Source of the DNA: Nocardia farcinica | Lineage (GTDB): Bacteria; Actinomycetota; Actinomycetes; Mycobacteriales; Mycobacteriaceae | Length of the DNA: 64,000 nucleotides | Direction: 5' to 3' | Assembly (NCBI RefSeq): GCF_001182745.1 | Contig: NZ_LN868938.1 | Coordinates: forward strand, 3,472,001 to 3,536,000 | Shown: positions 32,519 to 40,740 of the stretch, piece after piece | Layout of the letters: each line of letters begins with the position of its first letter | Numbering within the stretch: the stretch's first letter is position 1 | The notes under the pieces: generated by a model | Database searches by the model: none | What the model was told of the DNA's origin: nothing | The model's input: only the letters and a program-made list of their open reading frames with translations | Position numbers and translations under genes: made by a program

Positions 32519-33581
32519 ACGTGGTCAGGATGTCGAAGTCGTAGCCGTTCGCCACGGCGAGGTGGATCCGCTGCCGGGCCTCCCGGCCGCGGAATTCCAC
32601 CGTCCCGCGCGGGCCACGGTAGGCCAGCCCGTCGACGGGCCCACCCGCCGCGGCGTCACCGCGCGCGGCCAGCGTGGCGAGCAATTGCGCGCCTTCGTAA
32701 CAGGATTCGGCGGCGGCGCCGATCACCGGGGCGAACCGGCCGTGCAGCGCGGTGTAGCGGGCGAGCAACTCCATCGAGTCGGCGTCGACCAGCGTGCGGA
32801 AGAACCCGGAGGCCACCACCAGTCCACGGGTCGCGGTCTCGCCGCTGGCCAGCAGCATGTTCTCCTCCATGAGCGGACTGAACCGCAACAGGTCCTCGTG
32901 CAGTCCGCGGCGGGCGAAGGCGCGATTGAAATCCACCGCGTCCTGCCCGACCAGCAGCATCAGCACCGCGTCGCAGGACGAGCGCGCGATCCGCTCCACC
33001 ACCTCGCGCATGTTGCCGCCGCCCAGCCGCACGAACGCACCGCCCACCAGGTCCAGGTCGAGCTCCCGGGCGAAGTCCCTGATGTGGTGCAACGAGCGCT
33101 GCGGCCAGACGTAGTCGTCGCCGACCACGAACCAGCGGCGGGCGCCCGCGTTGTCGCGCAGCCAGCGCAGCGCGGGTTCGATCTGCTGATACGGCGTCTC
33201 CCCGGAGCAGAAGACGCCGGGGCGCGATTCACCGCCCTCGTAGAGCGAGCTGTAGGCGTAGGGCACGCGACCGGAGAGCACCGGGGCCAGCGCGTTGCGG
33301 ACCGAGGAGATGTGCCAGCCGGTCACCGCGTCGATCCGGTTCGCGGCGACCAGCCGCGCCACCTCGGCGGCGACCGCGGCGGGCTCGGCGCCGCCGTCGA
33401 CGATCTCGAGTTCGACCGCCCGGCCGCGGACACCGCCCGCCTCGTTGAGATCGCGGACCGCCAGCTCACCGACCGCCTCGCAGGACGGCCCGAACAACCC
33501 GGCCGGCCCCTGCAACGGCACCACCATCGCCAGCCGCCACACCGACGAGTCGGCGCGGCGCAGCGCCGGGCCGCCGGTCAC
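32508..33581 (-). CDS. amiC: AmiC-like amide-sensing binding protein
   Basis: A 357-residue type I periplasmic-binding-protein fold related to AmiC, the cytoplasmic amide sensor of Pseudomonas, and to urea-binding proteins. It has WRLAMVVPLQGPAGLFGPS at the start, DAVTGWHISSVRNALAPVL for the ligand cleft, and the family regions PYAYSSLYEGGE and VGDDYVWPQRSLHHI. There is no signal peptide, so it is cytoplasmic. The GTG start has GGAG seven bases upstream. It is transcribed against amiB and divergently from marR (115 bases between them). No AmiR-type antiterminator gene is present, so it may work with the MarR protein instead; that is inference. Confidence 0.82.
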   Translation of the reverse strand: MTGGPALRRADSSVWRLAMVVPLQGPAGLFGPSCEAVGELAVRDLNEAGGVRGRAVELEIVDGGAEPAAVAAEVARLVAANRIDAVTGWHISSVRNALAPVLSGRVPYAYSSLYEGGESRPGVFCSGETPYQQIEPALRWLRDNAGARRWFVVGDDYVWPQRSLHHIRDFARELDLDLVGGAFVRLGGGNMREVVERIARSSCDAVLMLLVGQDAVDFNRAFARRGLHEDLLRFSPLMEENMLLASGETATRGLVVASGFFRTLVDADSMELLARYTALHGRFAPVIGAAAESCYEGAQLLATLAARGDAAAGGPVDGLAYRGPRGTVEFRGREARQRIHLAVANGYDFDILTTFTR

Positions 33582-33626
33582 GACGGACTCCGGCGAGCGG
33601 GGGAACGCGGCGGCGCCGCGAGCTCT

Positions 33627-33650
33627 GATACCATTTCAGATGAAAGTATC
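33627..33650. promoter_or_regulatory. Palindromic candidate MarR operator upstream of marR and amiC
   Basis: TTTCAGATGAAA is flanked by GATAC on the left and GTATC on the right, giving an extended inverted repeat. Its central 14 bases are identical to the site upstream of amiS. It sits in the marR-amiC divergent region. Confidence 0.75.
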
Positions 33651-33695
33651 CACGGTGTCCGCGACGCCCGCAACGGTTTCGGAAAGGAGTGCCCG

Positions 33696-34070
33696 ATGGC
33701 GCCCGAATCCCTGACCGCTCGCCTGGTCACCGCGTCGCGGCAGCTCACCGCCGCCGTCGAGGCGGTGCTCGCGGCCGAGCAGCTCACCGTGGACGACTGG
33801 CTGGTCGTCGAGGCACTCGCCGGTGTCGACGAACTCGCCATGACCGACCTGCGCGCCCGCACCCTCACCTCCGCCCCGACCCTGTCCCGTGTGGTCGACC
33901 GGCTCGCCACCCGTGCGCTGCTGTTCCGCGAGGTCGACGCGACCGACCGCCGCCGGGTCCGGCTGCACCTGAGCAAACGGGGCGAGGCCCTGCACCGCCG
34001 GGTCCGGCCGCTGGTCGCCGAGGCCGAGCAGGCGTGGTCGGCGGCGCGGCCCGCCGCCGAGCCGGTCTAG
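33696..34070 (+). CDS. MarR family transcriptional regulator
   Basis: A 124-residue winged-helix regulator of the MarR family, probably a dimeric repressor. The DNA-binding part is visible as ELAMTDLRARTLTSAPTLSRVVDRLATRAL (helix-turn-helix, within residues 45-75) followed by the wing VDATDRRRVRLHLSKRG. AAAGGAG precedes the ATG. A palindrome identical at its core to the one before amiS lies 46 bases upstream, so it probably represses itself and the ami operon. It converges on irtB with a 7-base gap. Confidence 0.88.
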   Translation: MAPESLTARLVTASRQLTAAVEAVLAAEQLTVDDWLVVEALAGVDELAMTDLRARTLTSAPTLSRVVDRLATRALLFREVDATDRRRVRLHLSKRGEALHRRVRPLVAEAEQAWSAARPAAEPV

Positions 34071-34077
34071 CGGCCGC

Positions 34078-35814
34078 TCACACCGCGGCGGGTTCGAGCC
34101 GCCAGCCCGCGGCCCGCGATCGCTCGTTCCAGAACCGCGCGTACCGACCGTCCAGCGCGAGCAGTTCCTCGTGCGTGCCGCGCTCGACGATGCGGCCGCC
34201 CTCGAGGAACAGGATCTGATCGGCGTGCGCGATGGTGGCCAGCCGGTGCGCGACCACGATGACGGTGGCCTCGCGGGTCAACTCGTGGATGCCGCGCACG
34301 ACCGCCGCCTCGCTGTGCGGGTCGAGTGCGCTGGTGGCCTCGTCGAGCAGCACGATCGGCGCGTCCTTGAGCAGCGCGCGGGCGATCGAGACCCGTTGCC
34401 GCTCACCGCCGGACAGCGTCGCGCCGCCCTCGCCGACCCGGGTGTCGTAGCCCTCGGGCAGCCGTTCGACGATCTCGTCCACCCGGGCGGCCTCGGCCGC
34501 GCGGCGCACCTCCTCGTCGGTGGCGTCGGGTTTGCCGATGCGGATGTTGTCGGCCACCGAGCGGTCGAACAGGTAGACGTTCTGGAACACCAGCGACAGC
34601 TGATCCAGCAGGGTCGCCGAGGGCTGGTCGCGCACATCGTGTTCGCCGACGGCCACCCGGCCGGAGTCCACGTCGTAGAAACGCGCGGCCAACCGCAACA
34701 GCGTCGTCTTACCCGCGCCGCTGGGCCCGACGATCGCGGTCGTGGTGCCCGCGGGCACGCTGAAGGTGATCTCGGACAGCACCGGCTCACCGGGGCGGTA
34801 GCCGAAGGAGACGTTGTCGAAGACCACCGAGGGCGAGCCCGGCGTGACCGGCGCGGTGGCCTCGGGAAGCACCGGTTGGGCGAGCAGGTCGCCGATCCGC
34901 TCGGCCGCGGCGGCCGCCGAACGCAACGCGTTGCCCAGCTGCGCGGCCTGGTTCAGCGGCTCGATGAACCGCGAACTCACCGCGATCAGCGCGATCGCGG
35001 CCGCCGCCGACACCGCCCCGCCGGTGACCCGGCCGACGGCCACATACACCAGCACCAGGAACACCGCCTGCACGAACAGCGCGAACAGGATCAGTCCCGG
35101 CACGCTGGCCGCGATCATCTTCCGCCCGGCCGAGCGCTGCCCGCTCAGCGCCGCGTCCAAGGCCCGGTTGCTCGCGCCGACCGCGCCGAAGGCCCGCAGC
35201 ACCGGCTGCGCCTGCGCGAATTCCACCACCCGGGAGTCGGCTTCGGCGGCGGCCTCGTGCATGCGCCGGTCGGCGCCGGTGTAGGCGCGGTTGGCCAGGC
35301 CGTTCACCGCGTAGAGCACCGGCGCCGCCAGCAGCATCGCCAGCGAGATCCGCCAGTCCACGAACAGCATGCCCACCGCGACCCCCAGCGGCACGATGAC
35401 CCCGGTGAGCACCTTGGCCAGCAGGTAGGCGATCAGCCCCTGGACCTCGCGCACGTTCTCCACGATCAGCCGCGAGAGCGGCCCGGCGTCGCGGGTCTCG
35501 AACCAGCCCAGCGGCAGTGCGTTCAGGTGGTCGCCGATGCGGGTCTGCAGGCCGCGCTGCATGCCGATGCCGATGCGCAGCCCGATCGCGGCGCTCAGGT
35601 ACCCGAACACCACCACACCGGCCACCGCGGCCAGCATGCCCAGCGCCCACAGCCAGGCGCGGCCGAGGTCGTCACCGAACAGCGCCTCGAGCACCGGCAC
35701 CAGCAGCAGGTAGGCCAGCGCCTGGCACAGCGCCTGGGCGACGATGGCGGCGAACAGCTTCGGGGTCAGGTGCCGGAATTCGGCCGGGACCAGACCGAGC
35801 ACGGTGCGGATCAT
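34078..35814 (-). CDS. irtB: Siderophore-uptake ABC half-transporter, IrtB-like
   Basis: A 578-residue half transporter with an exporter-type fold, the same length as mycobacterial IrtB, which imports ferric mycobactin with IrtA. About six membrane helices occupy the first ~310 residues. The ATPase has Walker A (VGPSGAGKTTLLRL), signature (LSGGERQRVSIARAL) and Walker B (IVLLDEATSALDP). The start ATG at 35814 overlaps the stop of the irtA-like gene (ATGA); the longer open frame upstream is not used. The tight pairing with the other half and the iron box upstream of the pair support a siderophore role, but exporter-fold pairs of other function cannot be excluded. Confidence 0.85.
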   Translation of the reverse strand: MIRTVLGLVPAEFRHLTPKLFAAIVAQALCQALAYLLLVPVLEALFGDDLGRAWLWALGMLAAVAGVVVFGYLSAAIGLRIGIGMQRGLQTRIGDHLNALPLGWFETRDAGPLSRLIVENVREVQGLIAYLLAKVLTGVIVPLGVAVGMLFVDWRISLAMLLAAPVLYAVNGLANRAYTGADRRMHEAAAEADSRVVEFAQAQPVLRAFGAVGASNRALDAALSGQRSAGRKMIAASVPGLILFALFVQAVFLVLVYVAVGRVTGGAVSAAAAIALIAVSSRFIEPLNQAAQLGNALRSAAAAAERIGDLLAQPVLPEATAPVTPGSPSVVFDNVSFGYRPGEPVLSEITFSVPAGTTTAIVGPSGAGKTTLLRLAARFYDVDSGRVAVGEHDVRDQPSATLLDQLSLVFQNVYLFDRSVADNIRIGKPDATDEEVRRAAEAARVDEIVERLPEGYDTRVGEGGATLSGGERQRVSIARALLKDAPIVLLDEATSALDPHSEAAVVRGIHELTREATVIVVAHRLATIAHADQILFLEGGRIVERGTHEELLALDGRYARFWNERSRAAGWRLEPAAV

Positions 35815-37661
35815 CGAACGCCCTCTTTCGTCTCGACCAGCGCGAGGTCGCCCAGCGCCGCCTCGTTGATCTCCCACAGCCGCTGATACATCCCGCCCGC
35901 CGCGCGCAGGCTCTCGTGGTCGCCCTGCTCGACCAGCGTGCCGTTGTCCAGCACCACGATCCGGTCCACGCCGGTGATGGTGTGCAGCCGGTGCGCGATC
36001 ACCAGCACGGTGCGACCCGCCACGAGCACGGCCAGCGCGTCCTGCACGGCCGCTTCCGATTCGGGGTCGGCGAAGGCGGTGGCCTCGTCCAGCACCAGCA
36101 CCGGGGTGTCGGCCAGCAGCGCACGGGCGATCGAGAGTCGTTGCGCCTCACCGCCGGACAGGGTGGCGTCCACGCCGATCTCGGAGTCGTAGCCGCGGGG
36201 CAGCGCCATGATCCGGTCGTGGATCTGGGCGGCCCGGGCGGCGTGCTCCATCGCCGCCCGGTCGGCGTCCGGGCGGGCCAGACGCAGGTTGTCGGCGATG
36301 CTGCCGCGGATCAACCGCACGTCCTGGAAGACGAATCCCACCGTGCGGTAGAGCTCCTCGCTCGGGAAGTCGCGGATGTCGCGCCCGCCGATGGTGATCG
36401 ACCCGGTGTCGACGTCGTAGAACCGCGGCAGCAGCTTGGCCAGCGTGGACTTGCCGGAGCCACTGGGGCCGACCAGCGCGGTGATGGTGCCCGGCGCGAG
36501 TTCCAGATCGATGTCGCGCAGCACCTGGCGGTCGGCCCGGTAGCCGAATCCGACACCGGAGAACCGCACCAGCCCCGCCGGATCGGAACCGGCCGCCGCG
36601 CTCGGCGCGCCCTCGGCCAGTTCCGGCTCGCTGCGCAACGCGTGCAGGCGCAACGCCGCCTCACCGCCCGCGCGTAGCGCCTGGGCGCCGTAACCGAGGC
36701 CGAGCAGCGAACTGCCGAGCCCGACCCCGATCAGCAGGAACGGCAGCACGTCCAGCGGCTGCACCCAGTCCAGTCCGACCGCGGCCAGGCCCGCGACCAC
36801 GACGACGAGCATCACGAACACCGGGGTCACCACGATGTCGGAGGCCGACTGCACGCCGATGATCGGCGTCTTCATCCGGTCCACGCTGCGTGCCTGGTGC
36901 TCGACGGCGGCCTGGAAATCGCTGTGCGCCTTGCCCGCCCGGCCGAACGCGCGCACCACCTGGATGCCGTCGACGAACTCGATGGTGGCCTGCTTGGTGC
37001 GCTGCTCGGACCGGTTGTAGACGACGATCCGGTCGCGGCCGTCGCGGTCGACGATCCGGCCGTAGAGCACCGCGTAGGCCACCAGCGGCAGCAGCAGCAC
37101 CAATGTCAACCGCCAGTCGACGGTGCACAGGTAGATCAGGGTGACCAGCGGGACGGTGACCGCGCCGACGAACTCCAGCCGCGCGTGCGCGACCAGGTAG
37201 TGCAGCGCCTCGACATCGTCCTGCAGGTACTTCTTGACCTCGCTCGAGGTGCGCTCGCCGAACCAGCCCAGCGGCACCCGCGACAGCTTCTCGGCCAGCG
37301 CCCGGCGCAACGTCAACTGGAAACCGCCGTCGACCAGGTGCGACCAGGTGAGGGCGACGGCCTGCAGCAAGGCGCGCACCACCAGGACCGCCACCGCCGT
37401 CGCCAGCAGCCGCCAGACCCGATCGGTGTCGACCGGCTCGGCCAGCAGTTCCCGGCACACCTCCACGATCAGCAGGAACGGCACCACCAGGCACACCGAG
37501 GCCAGGCCCATGAGAATGCTCGCGACCAGCAACGGCGTGCGCACCGGCGCGAGAATCTCCTTGCGCGCCGCCGCTTCCCGTTGTTTCTCGGCTTTGCGCA
37601 CCTGTTTCGGCGGGGTGTTGCCCGCCTCCCCCGCCGCCAGCGGCGTGGCCTCCACCGTCAT
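35811..37661 (-). CDS. irtA: Siderophore-uptake ABC half-transporter, IrtA-like without SIP domain
   Basis: A 616-residue half transporter with six membrane helices (about residues 45-330) and a C-terminal ATPase: Walker A ([16 protein letters not shown]), signature (LSGGEAQRLSIARAL), Walker B (VLVLDEATAFADPE). The N-terminus is a short charged tail (KQVRKAEKQREAAARKE), not the ~250-residue siderophore-interacting domain that mycobacterial IrtA carries. That reductase domain exists here as a separate gene at 27471-28178. The iron box 37733-37751 lies about 70 bases upstream. It is translationally coupled to irtB. Confidence 0.82.
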   Translation of the reverse strand: MTVEATPLAAGEAGNTPPKQVRKAEKQREAAARKEILAPVRTPLLVASILMGLASVCLVVPFLLIVEVCRELLAEPVDTDRVWRLLATAVAVLVVRALLQAVALTWSHLVDGGFQLTLRRALAEKLSRVPLGWFGERTSSEVKKYLQDDVEALHYLVAHARLEFVGAVTVPLVTLIYLCTVDWRLTLVLLLPLVAYAVLYGRIVDRDGRDRIVVYNRSEQRTKQATIEFVDGIQVVRAFGRAGKAHSDFQAAVEHQARSVDRMKTPIIGVQSASDIVVTPVFVMLVVVVAGLAAVGLDWVQPLDVLPFLLIGVGLGSSLLGLGYGAQALRAGGEAALRLHALRSEPELAEGAPSAAAGSDPAGLVRFSGVGFGYRADRQVLRDIDLELAPGTITALVGPSGSGKSTLAKLLPRFYDVDTGSITIGGRDIRDFPSEELYRTVGFVFQDVRLIRGSIADNLRLARPDADRAAMEHAARAAQIHDRIMALPRGYDSEIGVDATLSGGEAQRLSIARALLADTPVLVLDEATAFADPESEAAVQDALAVLVAGRTVLVIAHRLHTITGVDRIVVLDNGTLVEQGDHESLRAAGGMYQRLWEINEAALGDLALVETKEGVR

Positions 37662-37732
37662 GTCCCCGCCTCTCGACTCTGCCGGCCCGCGCCGGATCGG
37701 TCCTCATCTTCACACACCGGACCGCAACAGGA

Positions 37733-37751
37733 TAGGTAAGGCTAACTTATT
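37733..37751. promoter_or_regulatory. IdeR-type iron box upstream of irtA-irtB
   Basis: ATAGGTAAGGCTAACTTAT matches the IdeR consensus at about 15 of 19 positions, including the centre AGGCTAAC. It lies 71 bases before the irtA-like start on the minus strand. Confidence 0.83.
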
Positions 37752-37830
37752 CCACGCGAGCAGCTCCGCGCACGTCGACTCCTGTCGAACCGGCCGGAAT
37801 CGGACGGGCGGGACCGGTGTTCCTTCCGGT

Positions 37831-38274
37831 ATGACCGCACCCGACCTCACCACCCCGCTCCTGGACACCGGCACCGAGTTCGGCGCGAAGGTCGCCGAAC
37901 GCCTCGAGCGCGAGCAGGTCGTCTGGCTCACCACCGTGGGTCCGACCGGCACGCCGCAGCCCAATCCCGTCTGGTTCCAATGGCGCGACGGCGAATTCCT
38001 GCTGTTCAGCCAGCCCGACACCCCGAAGATCCGCAACATCCGCCGCAACCCGCGGGTCTCGGTGCACTTCAACAGCACCGTCCACGGCGGTGACGTCGTG
38101 GTGTTCACCGGCACCGCCCGCATCGCCGAGGACCGGCCGACGGAGCAGGAGATCGCCGCCTTCACCGCCAAGTACACCGAGGGCCTGCGCGACATCCCGA
38201 TGACCGCCGAGCAGTTCTACGCCGACTACTCGGTGCCGCTGCGCATCGCACCGGACCGGCTGCGCGGCTTCTGA
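37831..38274 (+). CDS. PPOX-class F420/flavin-dependent oxidoreductase, Rv3369-like
   Basis: A 147-residue protein of the pyridoxamine-5'-phosphate-oxidase-like split-barrel fold, in the actinobacterial group that often binds F420 or a flavin. Typical text is VVWLTTVGPTGTPQPNPVWFQW and FSQPDTPKIRNIRRNPRVSVHF (the phosphate-binding strand and basic loop). The start ATG at 37831 fits the family. It diverges from irtA, with the iron box 80 bases upstream, so it could share iron control, although the box is closer to irtA. The substrate is unknown. Confidence 0.8.
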   Translation: MTAPDLTTPLLDTGTEFGAKVAERLEREQVVWLTTVGPTGTPQPNPVWFQWRDGEFLLFSQPDTPKIRNIRRNPRVSVHFNSTVHGGDVVVFTGTARIAEDRPTEQEIAAFTAKYTEGLRDIPMTAEQFYADYSVPLRIAPDRLRGF

Positions 38275-38307
38275 CCGGTACGGGCGTACCGGCTAGAGTG
38301 GGCGGCG

Positions 38308-39237
38308 ATGAGACGCAGGCAGCAGCCACCGTTGCCGAAACGGCACGGCCTCGATCCCGCCCGGCTGCGGCTGCCGGAAGCGGGCGAGTGGGCGACCATC
38401 CGCGATCATCTGGTGCACCGGCTGCCCCGCGTCGCACCCGAGCGCATCGATGAACTGCTGCGGGCGGGCGCGATCGTCGATCTCGACGGTCCGATCGCCC
38501 CCGACGCACCGTATGTGCCCGGCGGCGCGGTGTGGTTCCATCGCGATCTGCCCGACGAGGTCGAGGTGCCGTTCGACCTGACCGTCGTGCACCGCGACGA
38601 GACCGTGCTGGTGGTCGACAAGCCGCATTTCCTCGCCACGATCCCGCGCGGTCAGCACATCCGCCAGACCGCGCTGGTGCGGTTGCGCGAACAGCTCGGC
38701 CTGCCCGATCTGGTGCCCGCGCACCGGCTGGACCGGGTGACGGCCGGGCTGATCCTGTTCGTCGTCGATCCGGCCCGCCGCGGCGCCTACCAGACGATGT
38801 TCCACCGGCGCACCGTGCGCAAGCAGTACGAAGCCATCGCGCCCTACGATCCGGAGCTCGCGCTGCCCCGTGTGGTGCGCAGCCGGATCGTGAAGGAGAA
38901 ACACGTGCTCGCGGCCCGGGAAGTCGAGGGCGAGCCGAACGCCGAGACCCTGGTCGAACTGCTCGAGCACCGCGACGGGCTCGGTCGCTACCGGCTCACC
39001 CCACACACCGGCCGCACCCATCAACTGCGCCTGCACATGAACAGCCTCGGCGTGCCGATCCTCGGCGACGACTTCTATCCGGTGCTCACCGACAAGCCGG
39101 TCCACGAATTCACCCGGCCCCTGCAACTGCTGGCGGCGGTGCTCGAATTCACCGATCCGGTCACCGGCGAGCCGCGCCGCTTCGAGACCACCCGCTCGTT
39201 GCAGGCGTGGACCGACTACCCCGGCTGGGCGGGCTAG
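38308..39237 (+). CDS. RluA-family RNA pseudouridine synthase
   Basis: A 309-residue pseudouridine synthase of the RluA family, acting on rRNA or tRNA. The catalytic aspartate is in the hallmark HRLDRVTAGLILF. Further family features are VVDKPHFLATIPRG before it and TGRTHQLRLHMNSLGVPILGD after it. An S4-like N-terminal part (ERIDELLRAGAIV) is present. The RNA target cannot be told from sequence. It follows the PPOX gene by 33 bases and its stop overlaps the convergent secreted-protein gene by four bases. Confidence 0.9.
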   Translation: MRRRQQPPLPKRHGLDPARLRLPEAGEWATIRDHLVHRLPRVAPERIDELLRAGAIVDLDGPIAPDAPYVPGGAVWFHRDLPDEVEVPFDLTVVHRDETVLVVDKPHFLATIPRGQHIRQTALVRLREQLGLPDLVPAHRLDRVTAGLILFVVDPARRGAYQTMFHRRTVRKQYEAIAPYDPELALPRVVRSRIVKEKHVLAAREVEGEPNAETLVELLEHRDGLGRYRLTPHTGRTHQLRLHMNSLGVPILGDDFYPVLTDKPVHEFTRPLQLLAAVLEFTDPVTGEPRRFETTRSLQAWTDYPGWAG

Positions 39238-39638
39238 GACCCCATCCAGCCCAGCGGCCCGGCGCCGCAGGTGGCGCTGCCGGTGAGCGTCGGCTCCGCG
39301 ACGTCCACCTTGATCTCGTAGGCCAGCCCCTGCAGGGCGGCCAGCGTGTGGGTGCCCGACCTGCCCGGCTTCCACTGGATGGTCGCCACCCCGTTGACCG
39401 GCTTGACCGGACTGCCCGCGATCACCAGGGCGTTGTCGTAGAACCAGACCTCGAACCAGTGGTTCACCTTCGCCGTCAGCTGGTAGACGCAGCCCGCCTG
39501 CGGGTTCCGGCTGTTGACCGTCAACTCGTCCACGGTGGCCGCCGCGTGGGGCGCCCCGACCACCACCGCACAGCTCACCACCGCCGCCGCGCCGAGCCCT
39601 GCGGTGAGACGACCGAACCGGTCGCGGGTCCTGCTCAT
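39234..39638 (-). CDS. Small secreted protein of unknown function
   Basis: A 134-residue protein with a clear signal peptide: basic start (MSRTRDRFGRLTAG), hydrophobic core and likely cleavage after PHAAA (near residue 34). The mature ~100 residues have two cysteines (GCVYQL and ATCGAG) and a beta-rich, immunoglobulin-like composition (WFEVWFYDNALVIAGSP, GVATIQWKPGRSGTHTLAA). This resembles small secreted actinobacterial proteins, but I do not recognise a named family. It runs against the pseudouridine synthase and diverges from the CPBP protease, with a palindrome in between. Confidence 0.75.
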   Translation of the reverse strand: MSRTRDRFGRLTAGLGAAAVVSCAVVVGAPHAAATVDELTVNSRNPQAGCVYQLTAKVNHWFEVWFYDNALVIAGSPVKPVNGVATIQWKPGRSGTHTLAALQGLAYEIKVDVAEPTLTGSATCGAGPLGWMGS

Positions 39639-39729
39639 CGAATCACTCCTTGTCTACCTCGCACGTGCGGTGCGGATGAGCGGACTGTATCGACCGTCCA
39701 GTTCAGCCGGGCCGAAATCGGGAAAATTC

Positions 39730-39743
39730 TGAAACGCGTTTCA
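39730..39743. promoter_or_regulatory. Perfect 14-bp palindrome, candidate operator
   Basis: TGAAACGCGTTTCA is fully self-complementary and sits in the divergent gap between the secreted-protein gene and the CPBP protease gene, 69 bases before the latter. The binding factor is unknown. Confidence 0.5.
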
Positions 39744-39811
39744 TTCACTCGGTGTTGCAGCCCGTACCACCAGCACGTGCGTTCCCCGGCGCGCCGGGTA
39801 CCCGACCGGTG

Positions 39812-40612
39812 ATGACCTCCCGCACAGCACCCCGAGAACCGGCCGATCCGCTCCGTACACTGGGCCGGGTGCGTGAATCCGACCCCGTGGCCGCGACCGA
39901 GCGCGGCCGCCCGCTGCATGCCTACATCGATGTGGCCGTGGTGGTGGTCGTCCTGGCCTGCACCAACCTCATCGCCCACTTCACCACGGCCTGGGCGAAC
40001 ATCGTCGCGGTTCCGGTGGCGGCCGGCATCCTGCTGGCCCTGGTCCGCAGACGCGGACTCGGCTGGGCCGAACTCGGCCTCTCCCCCCGGCACTGGCGCC
40101 GCGGCTCGGTCTACGCCCTCGCCGCCGTCGGCGTGGTGCTCGCCGCGGTCGCGATCGGCGCGCTGCTGCCGGTGACCCGCCCGTTCTTCCTCGCCGACCG
40201 CTACGCCACCGTCTCCGGCGCCCTCATCGCCTCGATGATCGTCATCCCGCTCCAGACCGTGATCCCCGAGGAACTCGCCTTCCGCGGCGTCCTGCACGGC
40301 ACCCTGGACCGCGCCTGGGGCGCGCGCGGCGTGTTCGCGGCCGGGTCGCTGCTGTTCGGGCTCTGGCACGTCGCCTCCTCGTTCGGGCTCACCAGCGGCA
40401 ACCGCGGGCTCAGCGGCATGCTGCCCGGCGGCCCGCTCGGCCAGGTCGTCGGCATCGCGCTGGCCGTGCTGGCGACCGCCGCCGCGGGCACGGTGTTCAC
40501 CTGGCTGCGCCGGCGCAGCGGCAGCCTGCTCGCGCCGATCGCCCTGCACTGGTCGGTGAACGGGGCGGGTGCGCTCGCCGCCGCGATTGTCTGGCACACC
40601 ACCCTCGCCTGA
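39812..40612 (+). CDS. CPBP family intramembrane metalloprotease
   Basis: A 266-residue multi-helix membrane protein of the CPBP (CAAX-protease and bacteriocin-processing) family. The motif set is visible: EELAFRG (glutamates and arginine), FGLWH with the metal-ligand histidine, and a C-terminal helix with LHWSVNGAG. About six to seven hydrophobic segments follow a ~35-residue polar start. The ATG at 39812 is used; the GTG at 39869 is a possible later start, and no strong ribosome-binding site decides. Substrate unknown. Confidence 0.82.
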   Translation: MTSRTAPREPADPLRTLGRVRESDPVAATERGRPLHAYIDVAVVVVVLACTNLIAHFTTAWANIVAVPVAAGILLALVRRRGLGWAELGLSPRHWRRGSVYALAAVGVVLAAVAIGALLPVTRPFFLADRYATVSGALIASMIVIPLQTVIPEELAFRGVLHGTLDRAWGARGVFAAGSLLFGLWHVASSFGLTSGNRGLSGMLPGGPLGQVVGIALAVLATAAAGTVFTWLRRRSGSLLAPIALHWSVNGAGALAAAIVWHTTLA

Positions 40613-40740
40613 CCCTTCCGCCGACCTGCCGGTCGTCGTCCTCGCGTTGACCAACCCCCGGCCCCGGTTTAGTCTCGTCGCGTTCACACATACGTTCGAG
40701 CAACCGTGCGGCACCGACCCGCGCCCGGGGAAGGTCTTCG

